Source: JABMRP01 sp964444795 (lineage in GTDB: Bacteria > Planctomycetota > Planctomycetia > Pirellulales > Thermoguttaceae). From it: a DNA stretch of 38,429 nucleotides. How positions within the stretch are numbered: the stretch's first letter is position 1; every line of letters starts with the position of its first letter. The stretch is taken from positions 1 to 38,429 of the forward strand of contig CAYUIQ010000060.1 in assembly GCA_964444795.1 (NCBI GenBank), in the 5' to 3' direction. Shown here in pieces: positions 15,632-24,300 of the stretch. A program made the position numbers and the translations under genes. The notes beneath the pieces were generated by a model that saw only the letters and a list, made by a program, of their open reading frames with translations, searched no databases and was not told the origin of the DNA.

Positions 15632-16879
15632 CTATCTTGCATACCAGGCGATCAGTGGAGACGATTGACGCAAACGCCCAATCGCGGCCACTCGTTGTCG
15701 ATGACGCCAACCGGCCAGCGGGGCGTAGCCTGGAGCCCGATCCAGCGCGCCGACAATCGCGAGCATCTGATTCTCATCCGGCGGATTGTCCCCGGCGGTC
15801 AACCGCAGCATCCACAGAGCCACCGGGTACGCCAAAGCCGCCGCGCGAAAACTCTCGACCACCGGCCATCGCCGCCGGCCGAGTAGGGCATACGCCTTGG
15901 ATGCGGCCAGCGTTTGAAAGTAAGCCGCCAGCGGCCGCATGACCGGTTCGGGCAGAGGGCCCAGGGGCTGCTCCAGATCTTCGAATCGCCGCGGCGAAAA
16001 CGCCGGAGACAAGGGTGGGACCCGGCCTCGGCCGCGGGCGATGGTCCAAGCGTTGCCCAGGCGGCGCCACCAATGACCCAGCGACTTGTGGGCCACGTAC
16101 TCCCGGTGCAGCGGTACGTGTTCGACGGCGATCTGGCGAAAAAATCCGGCGGCCAGCCGCTTCGGGGCGGTGCGATTGCGAAACACTTCACCCGACACCT
16201 CCGGCGCCGAACCCTCTAGCATTTGCAGCAGTTCGGTCCGTTGGGCGTCGTCCATTTTTGACAGACGGCATTCTTCCAGCAGATCGCAGAACTGGGTCGC
16301 ATGGACCAGCCGTCGCACCAGAGGAAACCGCTGGTCGAGCATCAGCCGCTCGATCGCGTCGGTCACCCGCAGAAATTCCTTCCACGAACCGCGGTATCGG
16401 CGGGTAATGGGCGGAGGCGTCGAAGCGAGGAGCCCGCCGGGACGTTGCTCGATAAGTTTGACGAACTCCCGGAGATGCTCATCCAGCGGTCGTCCCCGAT
16501 CGGCGGCGGCCGACGGACAACTTCGCCGCGCCGTGAGATACGCGAATTGCTCCAGCGGCACCACTTGCAGGGGAAACAGTTGGCAGGTCAGCGGCTTCGC
16601 CTCGGCGCCATGTTCCCGATGAATACGGCAGCCCCCGTCGGGGAGCAGGAATACGCAGCTCTCGTCCTTCCGGTGGGCCAAACGATACCGCCGGCCGAAC
16701 AGGCGCTGTCGCACGACGGTTTTCACGCCACGCATCTCGGCGTCGTTTTCCCAATGCTGCTCGGCGATACGCTTCCGCTCGGCATCGTCCAGCGGGATCA
16801 CGCTCCCCCGGCAGCAGACATCGCAACCGTGGCAGTCCCAGCGTTGGGCAATCGGCAAAGTTCGGACGGGTAAGGTCAT
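15632..16879 (-). CDS. CxxCxxCC (YkgJ/FliB-type) iron-sulfur cluster protein, 415 aa
   Basis: Near the N-terminus (residues about 13-20) is CHGCDVCC, the CxxCxxCC cluster motif. It is followed by SCVFLLPDGGCRIHREH and KPLTCQLFPLQ, giving the second set of Cys expected for the YkgJ-type zinc/iron-sulfur family. At 415 residues it is longer than simple YkgJ proteins and closer in size and layout to flagellin-lysine N-methylase-like proteins; the activity is unknown. The start is set at ATG 16879, with AAAGGGA upstream; an in-frame ATG at 16924 would add 15 residues taken from an adjacent MITE-like element. It lies downstream of the radical SAM gene on the same strand and may be co-transcribed through the element. 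Confidence 0.75.
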   Translation of the reverse strand: MTLPVRTLPIAQRWDCHGCDVCCRGSVIPLDDAERKRIAEQHWENDAEMRGVKTVVRQRLFGRRYRLAHRKDESCVFLLPDGGCRIHREHGAEAKPLTCQLFPLQVVPLEQFAYLTARRSCPSAAADRGRPLDEHLREFVKLIEQRPGGLLASTPPPITRRYRGSWKEFLRVTDAIERLMLDQRFPLVRRLVHATQFCDLLEECRLSKMDDAQRTELLQMLEGSAPEVSGEVFRNRTAPKRLAAGFFRQIAVEHVPLHREYVAHKSLGHWWRRLGNAWTIARGRGRVPPLSPAFSPRRFEDLEQPLGPLPEPVMRPLAAYFQTLAASKAYALLGRRRWPVVESFRAAALAYPVALWMLRLTAGDNPPDENQMLAIVGALDRAPGYAPLAGWRHRQRVAAIGRLRQSSPLIAWYAR

Positions 16880-16886
16880 AGTCCCT

Positions 16887-17014
16887 TTGGAGTGCGGCAA
16901 CTTGTTGACGCTTTCATTTTCCATCGAGTTGGAAGTTGGGTGGTTTCTTACGTAAAGAGGTGAACTTGCGGGATAAAGGGAAAATGAAAGCGGCAACGAG
17001 TTGCCGCACTCCAA
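16887..17014. mobile_element. MITE-like element with 36-bp terminal inverted repeats
   Basis: The left arm (16887-16922) and the reverse complement of the right arm (16979-17014) match at 34 of 36 positions; each begins TTGGAGTGCGGCAACT and ends CTTTCATTTTCC. Each arm also carries an internal CGGCAAC/GTTGCCG palindrome (perfect in the right arm, one change in the left). The 56-bp centre has no coding content. No transposase is present and I see no clear target-site duplication. It fills the gap between the radical SAM gene and the Cys-cluster gene and ends 7 nt before the latter's start codon. Confidence 0.75.
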
Positions 17015-17025
17015 GGATGCCCCTC

Positions 17026-18348
17026 CTACCGCCGCATGCAACAAACTTTGAACTTTCGCCCCGAACCGCACGGGCACGGAGCATTGCGACCCACGCTGCG
17101 CGGCTCTCCCCGGGCGGCTTGCTGCTTGCTTTGTTGTTCGGCGCGCAATCGGTGCATCACCCCGGTGGCCGGACGCCCGGCTTGCACCTCGGCGGCCATC
17201 GCCCGCATGGTGGGGGCGATATGCGAGAAAAACGCCTTGTATCCCGGGCAGAGGAAATGCAGACCCGGCCGGCCGTCGGGAGTATACGCGAAGCGATCCT
17301 TGGGACACAACCCGTGGCAGGCAAACAACACCTCGCAGCGGCGGCAAACCTCCGGCAGCGTCGTTTCCTTCTCCGTGCCGAATTGTTCCTGCCGGACCGA
17401 GCCGGCAAGCTCGACGATGGGTGTCTGGTGGATGTTTCCCAGCTTGTGGGCCGGATCGACATAGTGATCGCAACTGTAGAGATCGCCGTTATGCTCGATG
17501 GCCGTTGCCCGGCCGCAGTGCCTGGCGTGGACACAAAGGCTCGCTCCCGCCCCGGCCCAAGCACCCAGCGCCTGATCGAAGTCGCGAACGAAGATTCGTC
17601 CCACGTCGTTGCGTACCCAATCGTCGAACACGCCGATGAGGAACGCTCCCAGTTGCCCCGGCAGGACGCTTCGATCAGTGACCATGGCCTCCGGCGCCAT
17701 GCCGGCTCCGGGCCGCACGTCGCCGCAACGTTCGACGATGGGGATGAACTGAATGAACCGAACTCCCAGCTCGCGCAAAAACCGGTACACCCGGAGCGGA
17801 TGGTCGGCGTTGTGCCGGTTGATACACGTCAGCGCGTTGAACTCGACGCGATGCTCGCTCAACCGCTTCACCGCGGCCGTCACACGCCCCAGCGTCGGGT
17901 CGCCCTTCTTGTCGCGACGGTACTTGTCGTGCAGATCGGCCGGGCCGTCGATCGAGATACCCACCAAGAAGTTGTGCCGACCGAGAAACTCGCACCAGAC
18001 GTCGTCGAGCAGAATGCCGTTGGTTTGCAGCGAATTGTGGATCCGCCGCCCGGGCGGTGCGTGCTGCTTCTGCAACTCGACCACCCGGGCGAAGAAATCC
18101 AATCCCATCAACGTCGGCTCACCTCCCTGGAAGGCGAAGTCGATCTCCTCGACCGAGTCCGGCTGTGCGGCGATGTATTGGCGGATATATGCTTCCAGCG
18201 TCTCGTCGGTCATCCGCCACGATTCGTCCGCCGGGTAGAGCGACTGCTTGCGGAGGTAGAAGCAATAGGCACAGTCCAGGTTGCAGATCGGCCCGATCGG
18301 CTTGGCCAGGACGTGCAGCCCGAGTTGTGAGAAAGCAGGTTCGGTCAT
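17026..18348 (-). CDS. Anaerobic sulfatase-maturase-type radical SAM/SPASM enzyme, 440 aa
   Basis: The radical SAM motif is CNLDCAYCFYL (CxxxCxxC, residues about 22-29), followed by FAFQGGEPTLMG and SLQTNGILL, then ISIDGPADLHDKYR. The SPASM region shows the Cys pattern of anSMEs: CVHARHCG, DLYSCDHYV (with the Asp that acts as base in characterised enzymes), EVCRRCEVLFACHGLCPKDR and HFLCPGYKAFF. Such enzymes oxidise a Cys or Ser of a sulfatase to formylglycine. A C-terminal SEC-C zinc motif (NAPCPCGSGRKFKVCC) is added. ATG 18348 overlaps the upstream stop (ATGA), so it is coupled to the aldo/keto reductase. No sulfatase lies in the window, so the substrate is unknown and another peptide target is possible. 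Confidence 0.85.
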   Translation of the reverse strand: MTEPAFSQLGLHVLAKPIGPICNLDCAYCFYLRKQSLYPADESWRMTDETLEAYIRQYIAAQPDSVEEIDFAFQGGEPTLMGLDFFARVVELQKQHAPPGRRIHNSLQTNGILLDDVWCEFLGRHNFLVGISIDGPADLHDKYRRDKKGDPTLGRVTAAVKRLSEHRVEFNALTCINRHNADHPLRVYRFLRELGVRFIQFIPIVERCGDVRPGAGMAPEAMVTDRSVLPGQLGAFLIGVFDDWVRNDVGRIFVRDFDQALGAWAGAGASLCVHARHCGRATAIEHNGDLYSCDHYVDPAHKLGNIHQTPIVELAGSVRQEQFGTEKETTLPEVCRRCEVLFACHGLCPKDRFAYTPDGRPGLHFLCPGYKAFFSHIAPTMRAMAAEVQAGRPATGVMHRLRAEQQSKQQAARGEPRSVGRNAPCPCGSGRKFKVCCMRR

Positions 18349-19349
18349 GCCACCGGCCCGAGCCGCGGCCCCCACTCGGTTGCCAATCGCCGGCCCGCGA
18401 CGGAAAGCCTTTCTTGCTCCTCGGGCGACAGAGGGCGGTAGTTTTTCACCATCGCAACGTTCCGCACGACCTGCTCGCCGTCGTGTGCCCCGATATTCAG
18501 GCTGGTCACGCCGGGCAGTCCCATCGTGTAGCGCACGGAGAGTTCGCGATACTCGTCGTCGAGTTGCGAACGCCGCGGCGGACCGTTGTAATTGCGAAAC
18601 CCGCCCTGGATGCCGCCGTACACCTTCATCGCCACCACGCCCACGTTGTGCTTCCGCGCCAAGGGCAACACACGCTCCTCGACACCGTACGTGTAGCGGT
18701 CGGCAAAGTTGAGCACGATCAACGCGACGTCCAGCTTATCCGACTCGATAAACGGCCCAAAACGGTCGACCAGCGCGTGACCCGAGGCGCCCACGAAGCG
18801 GACGGTGCCCTTCTCCTTCTGCTTCAACAGCCAGGTGAACACGCCGTCGTCGTCCCACGCTTTCTCGACGTCTTGCGAGGCCAGATTGTGGAAGTAGAGC
18901 AGATCGAGATAATCGGTCTTGAGCAACTCCAGAGATCGGGCCAGCGATTTCTCCGCCGCCGGCACGGTACCGGCCCAAACCTTGGTGGCCAGGAAGACGT
19001 CCTTGCGGCGGCTTCCCAGGGCCAAACCGACGCCCTCCTCCGCGTTGCCGTAGATGGGGGCCGTGTCGACGAAGTTGATCCCCGCATCAAGGCCCGTGTT
19101 GACCACGTCGGCCACCTCCCGAGGGCCAATCTGGCGAGAATGCCCACAGGGGGCCGTTCCCAGCGTGAGTGCCGTGACGCTCTGTTTGGTTTTTCCCAAC
19201 ACACGGCGGGGGAGTTCGCCGGTGGTGGCGGAGACCGCCGACGCCGGCTCACCCCAAGCCCGCGTGCCGCAAACCATGCCACCGGCCAGAAGACCGGCTC
19301 TGCTGACGAACTGTCGACGCGATAAGTTGCGGTGATGTTTCTTGGACAC
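18345..19349 (-). CDS. Tat-exported aldo/keto reductase, 334 aa
   Basis: The GTG at 19349-19347 is the likely start: AAAGGGA lies 7 nt upstream, and it gives a twin-arginine signal (NLSRRQFVSRAGLLAGGMVC) ending near residue 30. The mature part is an AKR TIM barrel: LGKTKQSVTALTLGTAP, then NFVDTAPIYGNAEEGVG with the catalytic Asp and Tyr, DVFLATKVW with the Lys and YLDLLYFHNL with the His. NADPH-dependent reduction or oxidation of a carbonyl or sugar in the periplasm is the family role; the substrate is not evident. It overlaps the radical SAM gene by 4 nt and heads the minus-strand operon. The gap upstream contains two hairpin repeats. Confidence 0.85.
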   Translation of the reverse strand: MSKKHHRNLSRRQFVSRAGLLAGGMVCGTRAWGEPASAVSATTGELPRRVLGKTKQSVTALTLGTAPCGHSRQIGPREVADVVNTGLDAGINFVDTAPIYGNAEEGVGLALGSRRKDVFLATKVWAGTVPAAEKSLARSLELLKTDYLDLLYFHNLASQDVEKAWDDDGVFTWLLKQKEKGTVRFVGASGHALVDRFGPFIESDKLDVALIVLNFADRYTYGVEERVLPLARKHNVGVVAMKVYGGIQGGFRNYNGPPRRSQLDDEYRELSVRYTMGLPGVTSLNIGAHDGEQVVRNVAMVKNYRPLSPEEQERLSVAGRRLATEWGPRLGPVA

Positions 19350-19379
19350 GGGCGGTCCCTTTCTTTGAAATTTCGATCT

Positions 19380-19404
19380 GGTTCCCATGCTCTGCGTGGG
19401 AACG
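19380..19404. repeat. Dispersed hairpin repeat (GTTCCCA/TGGGAAC)
   Basis: GTTCCCA (19381-19387) and TGGGAAC (19397-19403) form a perfect 7-bp stem around TGCTCTGCG. I recognise this hairpin as one found in many copies in unrelated bacterial genomes. It lies 31 nt before the aldo/keto reductase start, inside its likely 5' untranslated or promoter region. Confidence 0.6.
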
Positions 19405-19430
19405 AGAGAATCGGCGCTTCCACTCATTTC

Positions 19431-19452
19431 GCCCCCCGGCAAAGCCGGGGGC
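19431..19452. repeat. GC-rich hairpin CCCCCGGC-AAA-GCCGGGGG
   Basis: A perfect 8-bp stem with an AAA loop, 27 nt from the preceding hairpin, in the gap between divergently transcribed genes. There is no T-tract on either strand, so it is not a normal terminator. Likely another short dispersed repeat. The remainder of the 19350-19575 gap shows nothing else I can name. Confidence 0.5.
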
Positions 19453-19575
19453 TAGCTCCATTGTTGCAATATACGGGCGAGCCGTCAAAATGGAGGCGTT
19501 TCTGGCACCGACCACCCAGCGGACTGCCACATACCACCCAACCGCGTGTCACTCCCGCAACATGGACCAAGACAA

Positions 19576-20700
19576 ATGACCAACCGCCAGCGACTTCTGG
19601 CCGTCATGGACGGCAAAACGCCGGACCGCGTTCCCTGGATTCCTCGCCTGTCGATCTGGTACGAGGGCAACCGCCGGCGGGGGACATTGCCGCGGGAATA
19701 TCGCGAGAAGAATCTGCGCGAGGTCGAACGGGACATTTTCGGCGGAACGGCCGCTCGCGACGGGATCGTCTATCGGACCGAAATGCGCGACGTCGAAATT
19801 CGCTCTCATCAGCCCAAGCCCATGGAGACGGTTACTGAGTACATTACGCCGGTGGGCACGGTGACCACGCGATATCGGGCCACCGAGCAACTTCGCGGCC
19901 AGGGTATCCAAGACGCCGAAGTCGGGTTCATGCTCAAGCGGCGCGAGGACTACGCCGTGGTCGAATACCTTGTGGAACATACCCACTACGTGGCCGCTTA
20001 CGACGAGTACGAAGCCTACGACCGCGAGACGGGCGACGAGGGCTATCCGATGGTCAATTGCGGCGATTGCCCGGCCCATCATTGGATGAGGGCGTTGGTC
20101 GGCTACAACGACGCCTTCTTCCATCTGGCCGACTATCCGGCCGAGGTCGAGCGACTGCTCGGCGTATTGACCGACCACTTCAAAGCGACGTTGTGGCCGC
20201 ATCTGACCGATTCGCCGGCCCGGCTGTTGATGCACGGCCATCATCTATCGAGTGTGATGACCCCACCGCCGTTCTTCGAGCGTTACATTCTGCCGTACTA
20301 TCGCGAGCTATCTCCCAAGATGCGCGCTGCCGGCAAGACGCTCGCCCTGCACGCCGACAACGACACGCGGCAGATTTTCACCCACATCGAGCAGGCCGGC
20401 TTCGACATGGCCGAGTGTTTCGTCACCGACCCGATGGTGCCCACCACCATGGCCGAAGCCCGGGCGGCTTGGGGCGATCGGGTCATTATCTGGGGCGGCA
20501 TCCCCTCGGCCATCCTGGAACCCCCCTACACCGACGAGCAGTTCGAGCAGTTCATGGACGATCTGTTCCGCACCGTTGCCCCGGGCAAGGCCCTGATCCT
20601 GGGCATCGCCGACAACGCCATGCCCGGCTCAAAGATCGACCGCATCCGCCGCATTACCGAGTTGGTCCGGCAACGGGGAACGTACCCGATCGAGCCGTAA
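19576..20700 (+). CDS. Uroporphyrinogen-decarboxylase (URO-D) family protein, 374 aa
   Basis: The N-terminus TNRQRLLAVMDGKTPDRVPW is the usual opening of URO-D family proteins (compare xxRERxLAALxxxxPDRVP), and the later segments LHADNDTRQIFTHIEQAGFD and RVIIWGGIPSAIL fit the barrel. It lacks features that would make it true HemE, and many planctomycete genomes carry several such paralogues related to corrinoid methyltransferases, so heme synthesis should not be assumed. The start is placed at ATG 19576, where family similarity begins; no ribosome site is seen, and a GTG at 19546 is the alternative. It is followed after 30 nt by the sigma-factor gene, which has its own promoter-like box. Confidence 0.75.
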   Translation: MTNRQRLLAVMDGKTPDRVPWIPRLSIWYEGNRRRGTLPREYREKNLREVERDIFGGTAARDGIVYRTEMRDVEIRSHQPKPMETVTEYITPVGTVTTRYRATEQLRGQGIQDAEVGFMLKRREDYAVVEYLVEHTHYVAAYDEYEAYDRETGDEGYPMVNCGDCPAHHWMRALVGYNDAFFHLADYPAEVERLLGVLTDHFKATLWPHLTDSPARLLMHGHHLSSVMTPPPFFERYILPYYRELSPKMRAAGKTLALHADNDTRQIFTHIEQAGFDMAECFVTDPMVPTTMAEARAAWGDRVIIWGGIPSAILEPPYTDEQFEQFMDDLFRTVAPGKALILGIADNAMPGSKIDRIRRITELVRQRGTYPIEP

Positions 20701-20711
20701 CACCACGGAGT

Positions 20712-20720
20712 TGCTACAAT
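20712..20720 (+). promoter_or_regulatory. Extended -10 element before the ECF sigma gene
   Basis: TGCTACAAT is an extended -10 (TGn-TACAAT) ending 10 nt before the ATG at 20731. No matching -35 is evident. It would give a very short leader, so the sigma gene could be transcribed independently of the URO-D gene. Confidence 0.45.
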
Positions 20721-20730
20721 CGGGGGCACC

Positions 20731-21294
20731 ATGACCGACGTCACACAAATCCTCAGCGCCATCGAACAGGGCGACCCCAGCGCCGCCGAGCAGCTTCTAC
20801 CGCTCGTGTATGAGGAATTGCGGAAGCTGGCTGCGGTGAAGATGGCCCAGGAGAAGCCGGGCCAGACTTTACAGGCGACCGGATTGGTCCACGAGGCCTA
20901 TCTACGGCTGGTGGATGGGGAAAAGGCCCAGCACTGGAACAGCCGGGGGCATTTCTTTGGGGCGGCAGCGGAGGCGATGCGGCGGATTCTGGTGGAAAAC
21001 GCGCGCCGCAAGCAGCAGGAAAAACATGGCGGCGGAATGACCCGCGTCGATCTCGATCATGCGGCGCCGGTCACCAACGCTTCGGCCGAGCAATTACTGG
21101 CGTTGGAAGACGCTTTGAGCGCCCTGGAGCGGGACGATCCCACGGCCGCGGGGGTGTTCAAGCTCCACTATTTCGCCGGGCTGTCGGTGGAGCAGGCGGC
21201 CGAAGTGCTCGGCGTGTCGCGTGCAACTGCTTACAGGCACTGGACTTTCGCACGCGCCTGGCTCCAGTCCCAGATTCCAACCGACCGCGATTGA
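20731..21294 (+). CDS. ECF-type RNA polymerase sigma factor (planctomycete Sigma70_ECF type), 187 aa
   Basis: The protein has the features of the Sigma70_ECF family frequent in planctomycetes: an N-terminal PLVYEELRKLAAVKMAQEKP, then QATGLVHEAYLRLV and HFFGAAAEAMRRILVENARR (region 2), and a C-terminal helix-turn-helix LSVEQAAEVLGVSRATAYRH (region 4). GGGGGC lies just upstream of the ATG. No anti-sigma gene follows; instead a Ser/Thr kinase gene starts 104 nt downstream on the same strand. Sigma factors of this type are often paired with kinases, and in at least one studied case (Vibrio EcfP with PpkT) they are activated by phosphorylation, which suggests the same regulation here. Confidence 0.9.
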   Translation: MTDVTQILSAIEQGDPSAAEQLLPLVYEELRKLAAVKMAQEKPGQTLQATGLVHEAYLRLVDGEKAQHWNSRGHFFGAAAEAMRRILVENARRKQQEKHGGGMTRVDLDHAAPVTNASAEQLLALEDALSALERDDPTAAGVFKLHYFAGLSVEQAAEVLGVSRATAYRHWTFARAWLQSQIPTDRD

Positions 21295-21398
21295 CGGCCG
21301 GATCCGAAAAACTTTTCGGGAGTCTTTTCCGCGGCGTGAGACAAACGGTATCCAAACTTCGCACTGTATTGCGGAGACCGAACAGGAACGCGAATGCC

Positions 21399-24300
21399 AT
21401 GAACGCGAATTTAGAGAAGGTCAAGGCGATCTTCCTCCAGGCCGTGGACCAGTGCGCCCCCGACCAGTGGGGCCCGTACTTGGACAAAGCCTGTGGTGAA
21501 GACGAGGAACTTCGCCAGGCCGTCGAGGTACTCCTTGATGCCCATGCAAGCGATGAGAGTCTGCTCGACAAGGGTGCCATTGCAGCCGGCGCCACCATCG
21601 ACCAGCCGCCCATCGAACAGCCCGGTACCGTCATCGGCCCCTACAAGCTCTTGCAGCAGATCGGCGAGGGCGGCATGGGCGTCGTCTACATGGCCGAGCA
21701 GAGCGAGCCGGTCGAGCGGCGCGTAGCGCTGAAGATCATCAAACCGGGGATGGATACCCGACGGGTGATTGGCCGATTCGAGGCCGAGCGGCAGGCGTTG
21801 GCGATGATGGACCATCCCAACATCGCCAAGGTCCTCGACGCGGGGACAACAGACTCGGGCCGGCCGTACTTCGTCATGGAGTTGGTCGGTGGCACACCCA
21901 TCACCGAGTATGCCGACGAACACCACCTCACCCCTCAGCAGCGTCTGGAACTGTTCGTACCGGTCTGTCAGGCCATCCAGCATGCCCACCAAAAGGGCAT
22001 CATCCATCGTGATATCAAGCCGTCCAACGTGCTGGTGGCCGAGTACGACGATCACCCGGTGCCCAAGGTGATCGACTTCGGCGTAGCCAAGGCGATCGAG
22101 AAGCACTTGGCCGAGAAGACGATGTTCACCCTCGACGGTCAGATCGTCGGCACCGTCGGCTACATGAGCCCCGAGCAGGCGGACCTGAATCAACACGACG
22201 TCGACACCCGCAGCGACGTCTACTCGCTGGGGGTGCTGCTTTACGAGTTGCTGACCGGCGAAACGCCCTTTGACCGCCAGCGACTCCAATCGGCGGCCTT
22301 CGACGAGCTGCTGCGGATCATCCGCGAGGAGGACCCGCCCAAGCCCAGCCTCCGCCTGAGCACGAGCGACTCGCTGCCTTCGATTGCCGCCAATCGGCAA
22401 GTGGAGCCGAAGAAGCTGGGCACGCTGGTCAGCGGCGAACTGGATTGGATCGTGATGAAGGCGCTAGAGAAGGACCGGGCGCGAAGGTATGAGACAGCCA
22501 ACGGGTTTGCCCGGGATATCCAGCGGCATCTCGACGATGAACCGGTGGAAGCCTGCCCGCCGTCGCGGGCCTACCGGTTCCGTAAGTTCGCGCGGCGCAA
22601 CAAGGTAGCGCTGGCCATGGTATCGATAGTCGCATTGGCTCTGGTGTTGAGTTCCGCGGCTTTGACCACAAGCACGGTACTGGTTGCGGGGGCTTACGAG
22701 GAAGAGAAGCACCAACGGCAGCGCGTCGAGGGGCAGAAGCGTTTGGTCGAAGAGCAGAAGGGATTGGTCGAGAAGCAGAAGAAGCTGGCCGACAGGCAGA
22801 AAGAGCTGGCCGAGGAACAATGGACGGAAGCCGAGCAGAACCTCTATCTGGCCCACATGCGCCTGGCCGAGCAGGACTGGCGATCGGGCCAGACCAGTCG
22901 CCTGCACGAACTGCTCGATGCCCATTTGCCCCAACCAAATCTCCCCGACTTTCGAGGTTGGGAGTGGTATTTCTTTCTCGCGCAGTGTCATGGCGATGTA
23001 GTCACCATGTGGGGGCATCGTGCCGTTGTGAGCGCCGCCGATTGGAGCCCTGACGGCAAGCAGCTTGCCTCCGCCAGCGAGGATGGAACGCTGAAGATAT
23101 GGAACGCGGTCACGGGCAACGAGGTGCTCACGTTGCGTGGCCACGACGCGCAAGTGTTTTCGGTGGCCTGGAGTCCCGATGGCCGGCGCATCGCCTCGGG
23201 TGGGCGGAGTGGCGAAATCAAGATCTGGGATGCCAACTCCGGGGAGATCCTTCTGGCCATGTATCACGAACTCGGCTGGGTCGGTTCAGTCGCCTGGAGC
23301 CCGGATGGAAAGCGCCTGGCCACCGCGGTCAACACAACCGAAAGGCTTCCGGTTCGAGTTTGGGATACCGCCACGGGCCAACAGATACGCTCGTTCACCC
23401 AGCCCGCCCAGAGAGTCTTCTCTGTCGCATGGAGCCCCGACGGTCGGCGTCTGGCCTGCGGGAACAACGGAGGGACGATAGACGTCTGGGATTGTCTCAC
23501 GGGCGAAGCCGTTCTCACCTTGCACACGGGAATGTACAACGCCCTATCGGTAAGCTGGTCTCCCGATGGCGAAAGTATTGCGACGGCGAACAACGACATG
23601 CAAGGGATGATCACGATCTGGGACGCCTCTACCGGCGAGCGAAGATCTACCCTCGGCGGTCACGCCGGCCGTGTCACTTCGATAGCCTGGTCGCAACACG
23701 GCGAACAACTTGCCTCCGCCGGCGAGGATCAGACCGTGAGAATCTGGAATACGAAGTCCGGCGAAGAAGTCCTCGCTTTTCGGGGCCACTTGGGCCCGGT
23801 TATGTCGGTACGTTGGAGTCCCGACGGTGGCCGCTTGGTTTCGGCAAGCGTGGATCGTACGGTCAGAATCTGGGATACGCAACGAGAGCAAGTCGGCCGG
23901 ACCCTCTCCGGACATCAAGGGCAGGTTTACGAAGTCGCGTGGAGTCCCGATAGCCGCTACGTCGCCGCACACGGCGTGGATCGTTCAGCCGCCAGGGACA
24001 TGGTCCGGATCTGGGATGCACGGAGCGGTCGCGAGGTTCTTCCGGCTCAAAGCGTTGACGGCCGCAACCGCGAAGTTCCATTCGCCTGGAGCCCGGGGAG
24101 TCCGAACAGCGGGTGTCTGTTGGCGTTGTGCGCGGATAGCGAGGTTCATATTCTGGACCCAGCCGCCGGAAGAGAGGTCCTTACCTTGGCCGGACACGAG
24201 GACATCGTCGAGTCCGTCGCATGGAGCCCGAACGGCCGGCGCATCGCCACGGGAGGCAGGGATGAAACGATCCGGGTCTGGGACGCCGCGAACGGAGGCC

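Noticed and set aside
16880..17473. Long N-terminal extension of the Cys-cluster protein
   Set aside because: It passes through the MITE-like element and overlaps the radical SAM gene in another frame; the conserved part begins after residue M at 16879.
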